A stretch of DNA of 64,000 nt from Bostrychus sinensis (GCA_020698575.1 CM036241.1:8660416-8724415); one strand, 5' to 3'. Shown: positions 49,458 through 61,517, counted from the stretch's first letter. Numbers and translations: made by a program. The notes: a model not told the origin generated them from the sequence alone.

Positions 49458-49937
49458 GTTAAGAGCAGGGGTCTGCTATCTTATGGATGCAAAGAGCCAA
49501 CTGCTCCCCAAAATACTCAATATGAATCTGTAAAGCGCCAAAACTAATTTTAATGGACAAAAGTTGCTTAGCCTATAACTGAAATATAACCTATGGGTTG
49601 TCATTAATTACTGCAAATAAACAAAGAACTGTGTTAAATACTGCACTGATTATCTCACAGAGAACTAGAGTCAACCTGTAACTATTGCTCTACTGCTCAT
49701 GTGAGGCTTCTAATCACTCAGTTGAGGCTAAACAGTTCAACAGTAAATGCATAGCATATGAAAACAAGGAGAAAGCTATTTTAAATTGACAAGATGAAGT
49801 AGGCACAGGTTGATTTATAATTGGCTGCCTTTAGTGACTTTACATAACAGAAGTCAGCTGCCCAAGGAGCCACAAGAGCAGGGCTAAAGAGTCACATGTG
49901 GCTCTAAAACCATAGTTTGCAGATGTCTGGTTTAGAG
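49458..49937 (+). mobile_element. hAT-like nonautonomous element
   Basis: The termini are CAGGGGTCTGC at the left (from 49466) and GCAGATGTCTG at the right (to 49929), imperfect inverted repeats of the Charlie-type CAGRGGTCTGC pattern. The flanking 8-mers gttaagag and gtttagag differ at one base, as expected for an aged 8-bp hAT target duplication. Near the right end is 'tcacatgtggctctaaaacc', typical of these families. No transposase is present. Confidence 0.65.
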
Positions 49938-50189
49938 ATATAATCACTCATTTGAAGACACATTATTTTGATGCTGCTTAACAAGAGCTCATCTATTATA
50001 GTCTGCAGTAGTTTTGATGTGTAAACTTATGTTTTTGAAAGGCATAAGTTTTAAGTTTAGGCATAAGTCCTTGCCAACTTGCCAGCACTTATTAGCATTT
50101 GCAGCTGCTAATAAAACTTCTTCCAACACCACAAAGTAGCAAAGTAATTCATGTCTCCTAATTGGAGAACAAGATCTACTAACACTGCT

Positions 50190-50600
50190 ACTAGATACTT
50201 CTTACTAGCCCCACACCATTACTATTATCATTACTACTACCACTAAGGCTACCACTACTGTTGCTGGTGCTAATACCTCTATCTCTACTACCACCACCAC
50301 AAAGTAACAGAGTGATGAGTGTAAGTTTTTTTGTAACTGTATAAAAAACTCTACTACTATTACTATACTACTACTACTACTGTTGCTGCTGCTAATAATA
50401 CTAACTAACTACTACTAACACAAGGTAACGAGTGCCATTTTTTGTAACTAGTCATATCATATTACTGTTTACTACTACTACTATTAGTACTACAATTACT
50501 ACTGCTACTGTGTTTAGGTTTTTTGTGACTGTGCAACAATATGTACTGCTAATATAACTAGTACTACCACAGCTTCTATTGCCATTAAAACTGTGAATGG
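50190..50600 (+). repeat. Degenerate ACT/CTA trinucleotide region
   Basis: Repeated 'ctactactac', 'accaccaccac' and 'ttactactac' units, interrupted. No gene. Confidence 0.7.
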
Positions 50601-50798
50601 ATGTAATTGCAGAGCAGTAGCAGTAGTTCTTTGTTTTTTGGTGCATGCGAACCTAAATCTTCACGGCACACAGAGTCAGACAGTCTGATCCTGCTCCTGA
50701 GGGAGGTGTTAGTCCAGAGGAATCTCACTCCGGACACCAACGAGAGGACAGCTGTAATTCTCCTCTCCTCTTCTCTTCTCTTCTGCCCATCCCTGCAT

Positions 50799-50822
50799 CA
50801 CACACACACACACACACACACA
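50799..50822 (+). repeat. (CA)n microsatellite
   Basis: About 12 dinucleotide units. Confidence 0.9.
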
Positions 50823-51309
50823 AAACCAGAACACATACAGGACCACCCTCAGGCCGGTTTAAAAACAGGTGTGTTAGTGAGTGTTGTTATCACAGTGGTC
50901 AGCTCGCACAAATCCTACCGACGGACGCAGCAGAGGAACAAGACGGATGTAAGAGAAGGGCAGTGAGGAGTGGCAGGTAGAGCCACAATTAGGCAGCAGC
51001 TAGACCCACACATGGGAGAGCTAATACAAAGGTTATCTTTATCAGAGAACTCAAAAGGACACTGGTCTGCCACAGAAACAATAACATGTGACACTATGCT
51101 AATAATATAAATACATGCATGAATAATTTCAAAGAATGTATATTTATAAATTAGTTGTGTTTTGTCAGCAAAAACCTAATATAAGCACACTGATACAAGC
51201 ACGGCTATATTGTAGTCGCAAATTTAGACAACTTAAGTAATTTAGGTTAAGACAATTCAGTTTGGCAGTGTAAAGATCAGCTAGAGTATTTGACATAGTA
51301 TATTTAATA

Positions 51310-51655
51310 TTAAAGGGCTATATTATGCAAAATCAACTTTTATATGTTGTTAAATGTTGTTCCCTCATCAAAAACATAGCTGGAGTTGTGTTTTGCTTCA
51401 TTCACATGTTTGAATAATCGTCTATTCTCTGGCACAGCCGTTCTGAGGGCTCAAAACGCTTGGCTGCACAGCTGCCAATTCCACAAACCCCTGCCCACTG
51501 CAGGAAGCATTGACCAATCAGCAAGCCCTCTCCATCCAGTCTGCTCTCATTCATTTATCCAAAAAACAAATGTTGTAGTGCTCTATTTCCACTGATTCCA
51601 ATGATGATTTTTTTTCATTTTGTAGTAAAATGGCGTCATACAAAAAGTTTACAGT
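51310..51655 (+). mobile_element. Family A element, left half only
   Basis: The left edge TTAAAGGGCTATATTATGC is intact. The sequence is recognisable up to 'atggcgtcatacaaaaagtt' and then lost. Confidence 0.6.
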
Positions 51656-52019
51656 GGGTGCTTTGTGTCCACAGGGGAACTGTACCTCTTGCTTCTGAGG
51701 GCACAATATCTGGTCATTTTTTCTATTTTCTAATGTGAGGAACAGAAATGCACCAAAAATATTATGGTTATCATGAACCAAATTAATTTTCGCGTTCACA
51801 TTTATCAGAAATACTGTCACAAAATTGGGGATTGGCCATGGTAACACTGTTGTGGATCAAATGTGATGCCCTCTCTGTTTTTCTTCATTATCCCATTCAA
51901 GATCTGCGTAGTATCACCAACTAAAATTTAAGGCGTGATTAATTTTTTTCAGGTGAGGTTCTGTATGTTATGCTGGTGGTTTTCAGGTCATAGTCTGAAT
52001 GGACTGTAGGGCAGTTTTT

Positions 52020-52150
52020 CTCTTCTTTTAGCTGTTGTCTTCTGTGGTCGTCACAGCAAATTATCTGCCTCCTAGTGTGCAGGAATGTGCATATTTATTT
52101 GGCATAGGTTTTTGCCAGATGCCCTTCCTGGACTAGCACAAAAAGGGACA
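52020..52150 (+). repeat. Interspersed repeat E, copy 2
   Basis: 'gtcgtcacagcaaattatct', 'gccagatgcccttcctggac'. Same family as 5815-6012. Confidence 0.55.
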
Positions 52151-52379
52151 GTTACAGTAGTAAAAGTTAGCCCAAAATAGCGGCCTTAACACGGCCACAC
52201 CCAAAAAATATTAAAAACAAATGAATGACTTATTATGGAAGGTGTGTCTAGAAGAAGATTTCTTAATTAATGTGGTAATTTTACAAGCCTGGACAGTGTC
52301 AGCATGAATATTAATCCAAAAAGTAACTCCAGATGCCACTTGTTGATGGTTTGTTGTGGACTAAAACAATCAATTGGAC

Positions 52380-52740
52380 GTGGGCCGATCTGACTAAAGG
52401 TTAAATTAGAGGGACACAGGAGAGGAGCGCGTCCGGATCAATATCAGACAGTCCCGTGTGTGATACAGTTTAGGGACGAGGAACGAGAATGTCAGCGTTA
52501 TCCCGTGAGACGTCTCGGACCGAAAAGACGTACACAGAACCCACCCCTCTCCCCCAGACGCTTCCCCCCTCCATGCCACCTTTTCCCCAATTCATTATTA
52601 ACAAGCTCGGAGGGGCTCATTAGCAGCGGGCCACACAATGCCGCCATAGCACAAACAAAACCGAAAAGCTCCACAACAGTAATTGCCTTCTTCCTCCGAG
52701 TCTCCGCCTCCATCAGCTGACACCTGCTGCAGACAAGTCC
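52380..52740. promoter_or_regulatory. Candidate noncoding regulatory island
   Basis: Non-repetitive CpG-containing sequence with 'ccccaattcattattaacaa', 'gaggggctcattagcagcgg' and 'cacacaatgccgccatagca'. Open frames on both strands overlap with no recognisable protein. It reads like a constrained noncoding element; conservation is untested. Confidence 0.3.
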
Positions 52741-52904
52741 AACGGCAACACACACAAAACACACACACAAATACACAAACACACACAAGTTTATACACAG
52801 GGCTGACTAGAAATCCTCTCCTCCTCCACTTGCATTACTTTACTGCAGCCTATGCCATGAATGCAATATGTTTCAAGTAAATCCGTGTACTAAGCATGTA
52901 ATCC

Positions 52905-53075
52905 AGCCACACAGGCCAGAGTGTTTGTGCCAGTCCCAAGCCAGGATAAATGGAGAGAGTTGCGTGAGGAAGAGCATTCGGAGTAAAACCTAATAACTGT
53001 CAAATAACTATGGAAATAATTGCACACTAGGAGGTAGATGATTTGCTGTGGCGACCGCAGAGGGATGAAAACATA
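52905..53075 (-). repeat. Interspersed repeat E, copy 3 (inverse)
   Basis: 'gtgccagtcccaagccagga' to 'gatgatttgctgtggcgacc', the complement of the family. Confidence 0.55.
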
Positions 53076-53099
53076 AGAAGATAAACTGCTCACTCTACT

Positions 53100-54420
53100 T
53101 TCTTTTAAAAAGCAGTAAGGACTGGTTTCATATCGACTCGCTGTATCCTAACCTTTCACAGCTGTTTATCTGCAGCACGTCTTACAAAAGCAGAAAATAA
53201 TCTCAAATCAAAAGTAACCAAGATGTCGCTGGCTATAGAGCAAAGTTTATAACTTCTCTCTTCTGATTACTAGCGTTTAGGGCTTTCCTTTGTCCTCTGT
53301 TGATTCTGCTGAAGTCTGCGTTGCTGCTCAGTCCTTTATGTTTTGTTTTCATCTTGTTTCCATTTTAACAACAGTAAAGTCCGGCTGATGTCCAAAGGAA
53401 ACGACCACATTAAAAAAAAAAAAAAAAAAAAACTTTTTCCATAACTCTTTGTACAACTGGCTTTTGCTGCTGTCCCCGTTCAGAGATGAGTACGGAGCTG
53501 CTCATAATACAGTGTATTCTGGGTTTTATGGCAAAACCGGCAACACTTCGTCTAAAGCACCATGTTTGTCTTGGGTACGAGTCAGTGGCGCGCTGCTTAC
53601 TTTATCACTTTATGGCATATGGTAATAAGAATCAACTGTGAAAGTGCAACATGTTATACAGACTTGTGACTGTTAGGCACGTACAGTAAGTATTTGACAA
53701 TCACATTCTTGCAGAAAATGAAGTCTTGAATAAATTGTCCCATTAAATCTTGTAGTATTTTGCAGTGAATTAGGCCAGTTTTACTTTTTAAAAAACAGGT
53801 AGGTTGTTTTTTCAGGGTAGCCCCAAAGTATTCATTTTAATGGTGTCAAAATCAATACCTTAAAAGGGCATTAAATTCCATATTCTTCTGGTTCTTATGT
53901 TGTCAAAATCTGAAACATCAAGTCAAATCTAATCTATAGATAAAATGTATGGTGGCAAACTTTGTGTAATTAGAAGTAACACCCAAGTTTAGTCCCAAAA
54001 AGAAGCATGTAGTTGTAATTTTTGGAAACTAAATTTTACAGAACTATGTATTTTCTGCAAGTTTTGACTTTATTAATGATATTAATGATTCTGTTTTAAG
54101 ATTTTATAATGCAGTTATTTGCTCTGTATAAAGTTTTTAAAATAAAACCCTTGACTTTCTGAGAAAAGTAGGAATATTTTATTATTGTAACATACAGATA
54201 ACTGTTCTTGTGCCATCAATCCTGGCATTTAATTTAACTTCAAGTAGAATTAAAAAGTCTTAAAGGTAATTCAGCTTTTCATAACATGAAATGGACACTT
54301 ATTCTGTTTTTTGGCAGTCATTATCTAAATGTTCACAAATGGTGTAGATCCATGGAAGCTTGATAATAAAACCTAGATCACATCTTGAGGTTTTGTTTTT
54401 TCAAAGATGGTTTCTATCAC
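53100..54420. other. Intergenic sequence without a recognised gene
   Basis: Contains a poly-A run near 53409-53431 and AT-rich unique-looking sequence. Nothing else is supported. Confidence 0.4.
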
Positions 54421-54424
54421 AAAA

Positions 54425-54560
54425 CAGAGGTGTAAAGTAACAATATACATTTACTATAGTAACTGATTTAAGTATATTTTTAAACATACCGTACTTTTTA
54501 CTTGAGTTCACTTTTAAGGGATATTGTTACTTAAGTAAATTGGTAAAATTGCTAAATGTG
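54425..54560. repeat. AGTACTTTTACTT-type repeat block
   Basis: 'taccgtactttttacttgag' and 'attgttacttaagtaaattg'. Same type as 31300-31570. Confidence 0.4.
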
Positions 54561-54839
54561 AAAAAGCATTTTGGTGGCAAAGTGGGTAGAATTAGTATTA
54601 ATAGTAGTTTGGTATTATTTGGTGATTTAAAAAGCTTTCCTCAACTTTCATTTTTATGCTGTAGCACTGCTGAGTTGTGTGTAGTTATTGTAAAGTATTA
54701 CCAACTGTAGTATCCTCAAATACCCCTTTTCCGCAGTTCTTTGCTTTCTCTCGTTTCCTTCTGAGCACCTTCACTTATGTCTTTTCAAACCAAACAGACT
54801 GAAGAGATCACATCGAAAAAGTACAACTGGACCAAAACT

Positions 54840-55110
54840 AAAGTGAAAAGTGAGAGAAATGAGTGAAGGACAGAGAATCTTAAACCTGGGAAAAGGTATA
54901 TCTGGGTGAGTGGATGCTCCAGTGCGTCGGCTGACACACGGCGGTCTCTGCAGGCTGCTGCTGGAGAAGAGAGGAGAGAGAGGAAGAGAGAGGGGCTTGA
55001 GAATGTCCCGGTGCGGTGCAGACTGTATGGTTGGTTTATCCGCGCTTCCTTAGCATTCCTCGCCCATCGTCTGAAGCCGGAGAGAGGACAGAGCTTGTCA
55101 TAGGCGCAGG
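54840..55110. other. Purine-rich, CpG-containing segment of unknown role
   Basis: The stretch 'gtgcgtcggctgacacacgg' to 'cgtctgaagccggagagagg' is GC-richer than its flanks and could be an exon or promoter. No open frame resembles a known protein. Confidence 0.2.
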
Positions 55111-55289
55111 CAGTGTGAGAAGATGTGGGACTAATTTAAAATGGGCTTATACGGAGTGGAATAATTTTAAATGTGTACAGATGAAGAATGATTTTGTAAT
55201 TGTACAGCTGAGCAACAGAGGTGGAACAGTAATTTTCATTAACATTTACTCAAGCATATTTTAGTTTGTTGCAGGTACATTTTCAGAAT

Positions 55290-55490
55290 AAACACACTGC
55301 ATCTACCTCAAAACATGCACAGTAGTCTAATCCTCCAGCTAGGTACTACTGACCGAGATCCTGGATCAGATCTGGAGAAGGGTCAAAGCACAGGTCGCCC
55401 CAGCGGCACTGAAGGATGGATCAAATGCAGAGAACTAATTTTCCTACAGGAACAATAAAGTCTAACTTTAACCTTAACCTTACTTTTCTT
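55290..55490 (+). mobile_element. SINE family 2, 3' portion
   Basis: 'taatcctccagctaggtact', 'acaggtcgccccagcggcac' and a tail 'taaagtctaactttaacc' match 42100-42250. Confidence 0.55.
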
Positions 55491-55559
55491 GAGTAAACCT
55501 TTAAGTATTTTATGGGCTATAATTGCATAAAGGTATTTTTACTGTTAACTCTGAACAAC

Positions 55560-56170
55560 ACTGTGAACTTTGAACTGCTCCCTTCAAGAAGAAGGTGCTG
55601 GAGCTCAAACACTATACACATATTAGAAACCGTTTCTTCCCTAAAGCAATAATGGTCCTAAATGAGGGAAAACTGTTTTAAGTTTTTATGCTAATTTCAT
55701 GAAGTACTTTTGCACTTTATGGTATTCTATACTTTTATCTGGGTGTAAATATGTTATTTATAGTTGGCTGTATGTGCCTTTACTCTTTCTTTATTTATAA
55801 AGGCATTCTGATTCTGAATGAACTCATAACTAGAAGGTCCTGGGTTCAATTCCATGTTTAAGTAAAAGCAGCAGCACACAACTTTTACCTCAAAGCAGTA
55901 GAAGCACTATTACTACTACTACCATCACCATTATCACCCCCTCCATTCTATGTAAATGTGTTTATAGTCTGTACAGTATTGTATTGTTTTTTTGTTGTTG
56001 TTTTTTTCTTTACTGTTATATATTTTACTTTTGTTGTAAATATTTTAATTTGCACACCATTTTAGACTTTGTTTGAATGCACACTTGTTGTTTGCACTTC
56101 ATCTTGTTTTTGTGAGCTGCCTCTGCAAGTGACTTTTCCCGCTGTGGGATCAATAAAGTTCATCTCATCT
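55560..56170 (+). mobile_element. LINE 3' remnants
   Basis: A decayed frame near 55600-55670 reads HYTHIRNRFFPKAIMVLNEG, typical of the end of a non-LTR reverse-transcriptase protein. A second tail, 'cccgctgtgggatcaataaa', ends near 56160. Similar 3' sequence is near 59690-59920. Confidence 0.45.
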
Positions 56171-56359
56171 TAGAAGTAACAGTACGCTAGTGGACTTGTA
56201 AATTTCACATTCAGTACTTTCTTTTAGTCCATTTCTCTTATGTACTTTTAGTAATATATCTTTGAGTCATGTATGTTTGAATTAACTAGATTTTTTTCTT
56301 GAGAACACACCCTCTGGGGCTATTTAAAACACAAATCAATTAGAGAACCAAAGCCACAG

Positions 56360-56490
56360 GCCACTGTGCTCTTTGTGCTGATCCCAAGCCCAGATAAGGG
56401 TTGGAGTGTGTTGTGTCAGGAAAGGCATCTGGCATAAAACCTATGCCAAATCATTATGCAAATGACTGAACACTTGAAGGGAAAAGCTGA
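56360..56490 (-). repeat. Interspersed repeat E, copy 4 (inverse)
   Basis: 'ctgatcccaagcccagataa', 'aaaggcatctggcataaaac'. Confidence 0.5.
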
Positions 56491-56619
56491 AAGGAAAGAC
56501 ATATGCCATCATCATTTCAACAGCTATGATTGGTCAAACTCAATTTTCTCCTGAAAATTTTATTGGTCCAGTTTCTCAATATACTCGAGGAATTTAAATA
56601 ATTATAGCAAAAACGACAA

Positions 56620-57075
56620 ACTACGCGGTGCAGATGACGTACTTGAACACATTTGAATTTCACATATTGTTGAGTGTAACACGCAAATTGCCTGTTTGCC
56701 GATATTTATCCTCGGTTTGTGTGCCGCACATACGCGGTGTGCCCTGTCAAACTAAATGAACGGGAGATTGGACAGACAGGCAGCTGGACCCCTGTGACTT
56801 AGGAAAGCTTAAAAACTCCCTTCAGGGACGTGGACTGGACAAGCCTCCCTCCGATAGCTATAAATTATTCAGCGTGGCGCGCACTGTAGATCCTAATGAG
56901 AAAAGTGTTAAGGGGAAGACAGTCTGGCATGTAAAGTGTAAATAGGAGATGTATTGGATATGGAGCGGATGTGTTGGTGGATCCTATGTGTGAAGACCGA
57001 GAGAGTAATTAACATGAGCGAGGAAGGACAAGACGAGTAATTAAGACAGTGTAATTATTGTCAATGTGCAAACTT
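56620..57075. promoter_or_regulatory. Candidate noncoding regulatory island
   Basis: Non-repetitive sequence with 'gctataaattattcagcgtg', 'gagagtaattaacatgagcg' and 'gacgagtaattaagacagtg'. Two TAATTA homeodomain cores lie close together. Conservation is untested. Confidence 0.3.
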
Positions 57076-57299
57076 AACCAGTTCTGTCCTCATAAGAGCA
57101 GAAGTGTAAAAGGGATTAAAACGCTCATTAAGTTGATTGTTATTGTATACGGTGCAAAAAAAGCCCTATTTTCAGATATCCCAAAAATTAAGGCGCACAA
57201 AAAATACACATTACATTGAGGCCACACCCAGCAGGAAGTCCGCCATGTTGGATTGATAATGATATAATCGTGTTTAATGAGGGACTTCAAAATTCGTCA

Positions 57300-57565
57300 A
57301 CGTCATCCTTAGGAGATAAGGCTGGCACCATCAGTATCATCTATTAATCACTTCTTAAAACACACTTTTATCAACTGGCCTTTATATAACTTTTTTATTT
57401 TATTTATGACTTTATTTAATGTTCTATTTCTCCTTGTCTGTCTGCCTAAATGTATTTATGCATGTGTCTTTTCTTTGTTGATTGTATTGCCTTATTTATG
57501 CTGTTTGCTGTTCAGCACTTTGTAAACCTTGTTTTTGAAAAGTGCTATACAAATAAAGATTTATT
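57300..57565 (+). mobile_element. L2-type LINE 3' tail
   Basis: 'ctgttcagcactttgtaaac' and 'agtgctatacaaataaagat' match the tail at 22160-22215. Confidence 0.55.
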
Positions 57566-57699
57566 ATCCTGGCTCTAAATACAGTAATATGGGGCAATTG
57601 CTAGTGGATGAGAGAACCCAGCCCAGAGCAAAACGCCTCTAAGGGATTACAAAGATTTTAGTCTTCCAAGTTTCAGTTTTGGTTCCACATTCTGTTCAA

Positions 57700-57830
57700 G
57701 GGAAGCTATACTTTATTGTCCTTGTAGGGAATTGAGAGGAAACCCACCCAAACACAGGGAGAACATGCAAACGCCACACAGAATGATTCAAACCCGGGAC
57801 CATCTTGCTGTGAACCACCTTATTCTGCAA
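57700..57830 (-). mobile_element. SINE family 2, inverse fragment
   Basis: 'aaacccacccaaacacaggg', 'gagaacatgcaaacgccaca' and 'gattcaaacccgggaccatc' are the complement of the head and middle of 41947-42250. Confidence 0.5.
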
Positions 57831-57949
57831 ATGTTGGTACTGTTTTCTCATTTGCAACATGTCTATCCAGCTGTATTTAACATGCATGCACACCCCACAT
57901 ATCTGTATATAACAGATAGGAATTAGGAACTGTCAACCGGCAAAAAAAC

Positions 57950-58484
57950 TAAATCTTTATTCATATTTTAAACCTGTCTCGGTCTCCTGTTGAAGAGCAG
58001 AACGTTTTACAACCTTTTAAAAACATTATCTGACTAAAAGAAAATGTATGAAATAAGTGTTCTACTGGTGCCATAAAGAAACAGGTGAAGAGACCAGCAG
58101 AGGGCAGCTGTGTTGTGGTCTTTTGTACATAATCAAAAAAAAGGAGCTTTTTATTTCCTTAAACTTTTTGTATCATGCCATTTTACTGCAAAATAAAAAA
58201 TAGCTTTGAGGAATCAGTGGAAACAAATTTTTTTTGATAAATGAATGAAAGCAGACTGGATGTAGAGGGCTTGTTGTTGATTGGTCAGTGCTTCCTGGAG
58301 TGGGCGGGGCTTCGTGGGAGAGGCAGATATTTATTGAATAGAGCACTTTGAGGCCTCAGAATATGGGATTACATAAACAGGCATGAATGAACCAAAACAC
58401 AACTTCAGGTATGTTTTTGATGAGTGAAAAACTTTATAAACATGATAGAAAGTTCAGAAAGTTTAATTTTGCAGACTCCTTTAA
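57950..58484 (-). mobile_element. Family A element, inverse copy
   Basis: It ends 'ttgcagactccTTTAA' at the right. The internal 'tcaggtatgtttttgatgag', 'ttgattggtcagtgcttcct' and 'catgccattttactgcaaaa' are the complement of the family. The left terminus has decayed. Confidence 0.6.
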
Positions 58485-58649
58485 TTGAACTGGAAATGAT
58501 ATACACACTTATAAACAAAAGTGTATTTCCCAGAATATGTGAGTAGAGTGAGTTTAAAAGTGACCTCCATGTTGCTGCACAGGAAGAAGAGACAAACAGT
58601 AACAATAAAGGAGGTGACTTCAGTACAGTGAAGGTGCTCTGTGCCTTAC

Positions 58650-58815
58650 CTGTCTCCTCTCTCCTCTCACCCCTCTGAGTCCCGGCCCGTCATGCTCCGT
58701 GGCTCCGGCTGTAAAGGTTACGCTGCCTCCGTCACTCCTGTCACATCCACACACGCTCCATCAGCCCCTGTCCACGGTCCATACTGTCCACACGATCACC
58801 GACCTACCTCTGTCT
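58650..58815 (-). other. Splice-bounded block, candidate noncoding exon
   Basis: On the minus strand it has an acceptor (tgtcctctgcag) and a very good donor (GACAG then GTAAGG). All three frames carry stops early, so it could only be noncoding or a 5'UTR exon. It lies on the pfkm strand, 23 kb upstream of candidate exon A. Confidence 0.25.
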
Positions 58816-59144
58816 CTGCAGAGGACACAGAGGTGGACAAGAGAGACGTGTTAACAGCTTTAGTGATATAAAGAGGAGCGGTGGGAGCAGTGAGGTTTGT
58901 AAGTGAGGTACAGGAGCAATGTCATTTTAGGATACTGATAGAAGAATGTGAACTCGTGCTTGTGGATCTGCAGAAAGTGTGCATCTGCTCCTGTATTTGA
59001 ATTGTTTAATATCCTAATTGCATCTTTGGTGGAAAGTAACTAGATGCTTTTACTTTTTGGAAGATAATATACTTTCTGAGAACATTTCTTTTACTTTTTT
59101 AATCTCTAAATCAGTAGATAAGATTTTTTTGCTCCTAATAATAG

Positions 59145-59290
59145 CAGTAATAATGGTACTAGTAGTAGTTATAGTAGTAATAATAGAAGTAATAAGTGTA
59201 GCAGTAACAGTAATGGTATTAGCATAGAGGTAGTAATTGTAAAAGTCATAGCAGAACTAGTAATATTGGTAGTAGTAGTAGTAGTAATAG
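59145..59290 (+). repeat. Degenerate TAG/TAA trinucleotide region
   Basis: Imperfect 'gtagtagt' and 'agtaataata' units. Confidence 0.65.
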
Positions 59291-59299
59291 TTTTTGCTG

Positions 59300-59470
59300 G
59301 GCAGTTCCAAAAAATACTTTCAGAGTACTTTCTACTTTACTCCGACTTTTCTAAACTTTAATTACACAATACTTGTTTAGTTATACTCGACTACTTTTAT
59401 TTCTACTTAAGTTATATTATTTTGAAGCAATAGCACTTTTTACCTACAGTAAGTACAGAATTTGAGTACT
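59300..59470. repeat. AGTACTTTTACTT-type repeat block
   Basis: 'agagtactttctactttact' and 'tctacttaagttatattatt'. Confidence 0.4.
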
Positions 59471-59923
59471 TCTTCAACCTCATTTCCAGAGATGAATGCT
59501 CAGAACCTGGCTTCACTCTGAGAGGTTGTCAGTAAAGCTGGACGGATCGTAGACCAAAACCAGAGGCACATTTTATCTTCAAGTTTTACTTTAATTCCCT
59601 CAGGTCGGAGTTAACACATGCCTCTGACCAAAACAAATCACTATTCTAAGCCTTCTAAGTCTTAGAGAATTTAAGACTAAGACTTTATTCCATCTGCAAT
59701 CAGACTACTGAACCCTGCTCTTAAATCATTTTTAATTAGTTATCCTTGAAATTGTATTGATTTTCTATTTCATTTTAACAGTTTTACTGTTTCTAATTGC
59801 CTAAAGTCTACTCCTATCTGGTCTTATTTTATTGATAATTCTTAGGAGAACATACATTTTTGCAAACTTGCACCTGTACAGCTCTGACTCTGCTCTATTG
59901 TGGAGCATGTACTTATATACTTA

Positions 59924-61517
59924 CAGTGGGGCAAAAAAGTATTTAGTCAGCCACCAATTGTGCAAGTTCTCCCTCTTAAAAAGATGAGAGAGGCCTGTAA
60001 TTTTCATCATGGATATACCTCAACTATGAGAGACAAAAAGAGAAAAAAAAAAATCCAGAAAATCACTTTTCACAATTGTCTGATTTTTAAAGAATTTATT
60101 TGCAAATTATGGTGGAAAATAAGTATTAGGTCAATAACAAAAGTTCATCTCAATATTTTGTTGGCAATGACAGAGGTCAAACGTTTTCTGTAAGTCTTCA
60201 CAAGGTTTTCACAAACTGTTGCTGGTATTTTGGCCCATTCCTCCATGCAGATCTCCTCTAGAGCAGTGATGTTTTGGGGCTGTCGCTGGGCAGCACGGAC
60301 TTTCAACTCCCTCCAAAGATTTTCTATGGGCTTGAGATCTGGAGACTGGCTAGGCCACTCCAGGACCTTGAAATGCTTCTTACGAAGCCACTCCTTCGTT
60401 ACCCGGGCAGTGTGTTTGGGATCATTGTCATGCTGAAAGACCCAGCCACGTTTCATCTTCAATGCCCTTGCTGATGGAAGGAGGTTTTCACTCAAAATCT
60501 GACGATACGTGGCCCCATTCATTCTTTCCTTTACACGGATCAGTCGTCCTGGTCCCTTTGCTGAAAAACAGCCCCAAAGCATGATGTTCCCACCCCCATG
60601 CTTTACAGTAGGTATGGTGTTCTTTGGATGCAACTCAGCATTCTTTCTCCTCCAAACACGACAAGTAGAGTTTTTACCAAAAAGTTCTATTTTGGTTTCA
60701 TCTGACCATATGACATTCTCCTAATCCTCTTCGGGATCATCCAAATGCTCTCTAGCAAACTTCAGACGGGCCTGCACATGTACTGGCTTTAGCAGGGGGA
60801 CACGTCTGACACTGCAGGATTTGAGTCCCTGGCGGCGTAGTGTGTTACTGATGGTAGCCTTTGTTACTTTGGTCCCAGCTCTCTGCAGGTCATTCACTAG
60901 GTCCCCCGTGTGGTTCTGGGATTTTTGCTCACCGTTCTTGTGATCATTTTGACCACGGGGTGAGATCTTGGGGGAGCCCCAGATGGAGGGAGATTATCAG
61001 TGGTCTTGTATGTCTTCCATTTCCTAATAATTGCTCCCACAGTTGATTTCTTCACACCAAGCTGCTTACCTATTGCAGATTCAGTCTTCCCAGCCTGGTG
61101 CAGGTCTACAATTTTGTTTCTAGTGTCCTTTGACAGCTCTTTGGTCTTGGCCATAGTGGAGTTTGGAGTGGGACTGTTTGAGGTTGTGGACAGGTGTCTT
61201 TTATATAGATAACCAGTTCAAACAGGTGCCATTAATACAGGTAACGAGTGGAGGACAGAGGAGCCTCTTACAGAAGAAGTTACAGGTCTGTGAGAGACAC
61301 AAATCTTGCTTGTTTGTAGGTGACCAAATACTTATTTTCCACCATAATTTGCAAATAAATTCTTTAAAAATCAGACAACGTGATTTTCTGGATTTTTTTT
61401 TCTCATTTGGTCTCTCATAGTTGAGGTATACCTATGATGAAAACAGGCCTCTCTCATCTTTTTAAGAGGGAGAACTTGCACAATTGGTGGCTGACTAAAT
61501 ACTTTTTTGCCCCACTG
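59924..61517 (-). mobile_element. Tc1/mariner transposon with long inverted repeats
   Basis: The left end CAGTGGGGCAAAAAAGTATT and the right end AATACTTTTTTGCCCCACTG are perfect complements. The similarity continues inward for about 200 bases to 'aataagtatt' / 'aatacttatt'. TA flanks both sides (59922-59923, 61518-61519), the Tc1/mariner target duplication. The 1594-bp length is typical. The transposase inside is interrupted. Confidence 0.93.
60145..61154 (-). pseudogene. Tc1-type transposase, interrupted
   Basis: The N-terminal part (60897-61154) holds paired HTH text, including KTESAIGKQLGVKKSTVGAI. The C-terminal part (60145-60633) holds GWVFQHDNDPKHTA (second catalytic Asp) and SPDLKPIENLWRELK (catalytic Glu of the DD34E triad). 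Between them the frame changes near 60895, and a TAG lies shortly before the first-Asp motif (VIWSDETK, near 60700). Stops and the frame change make it non-functional as it stands; the reading frame otherwise covers the usual Tc1 length. Confidence 0.88.

Noticed and set aside
52498..52798. Cysteine/valine-rich minus-strand frames
   Set aside because: They run over (CA)-rich sequence and a possible regulatory island; no homology is recognised.
58641..58871. 76-residue plus-strand frame, Ser/Pro-rich
   Set aside because: No recognisable domain, and it overlaps a block better explained as a splice-bounded minus-strand exon.
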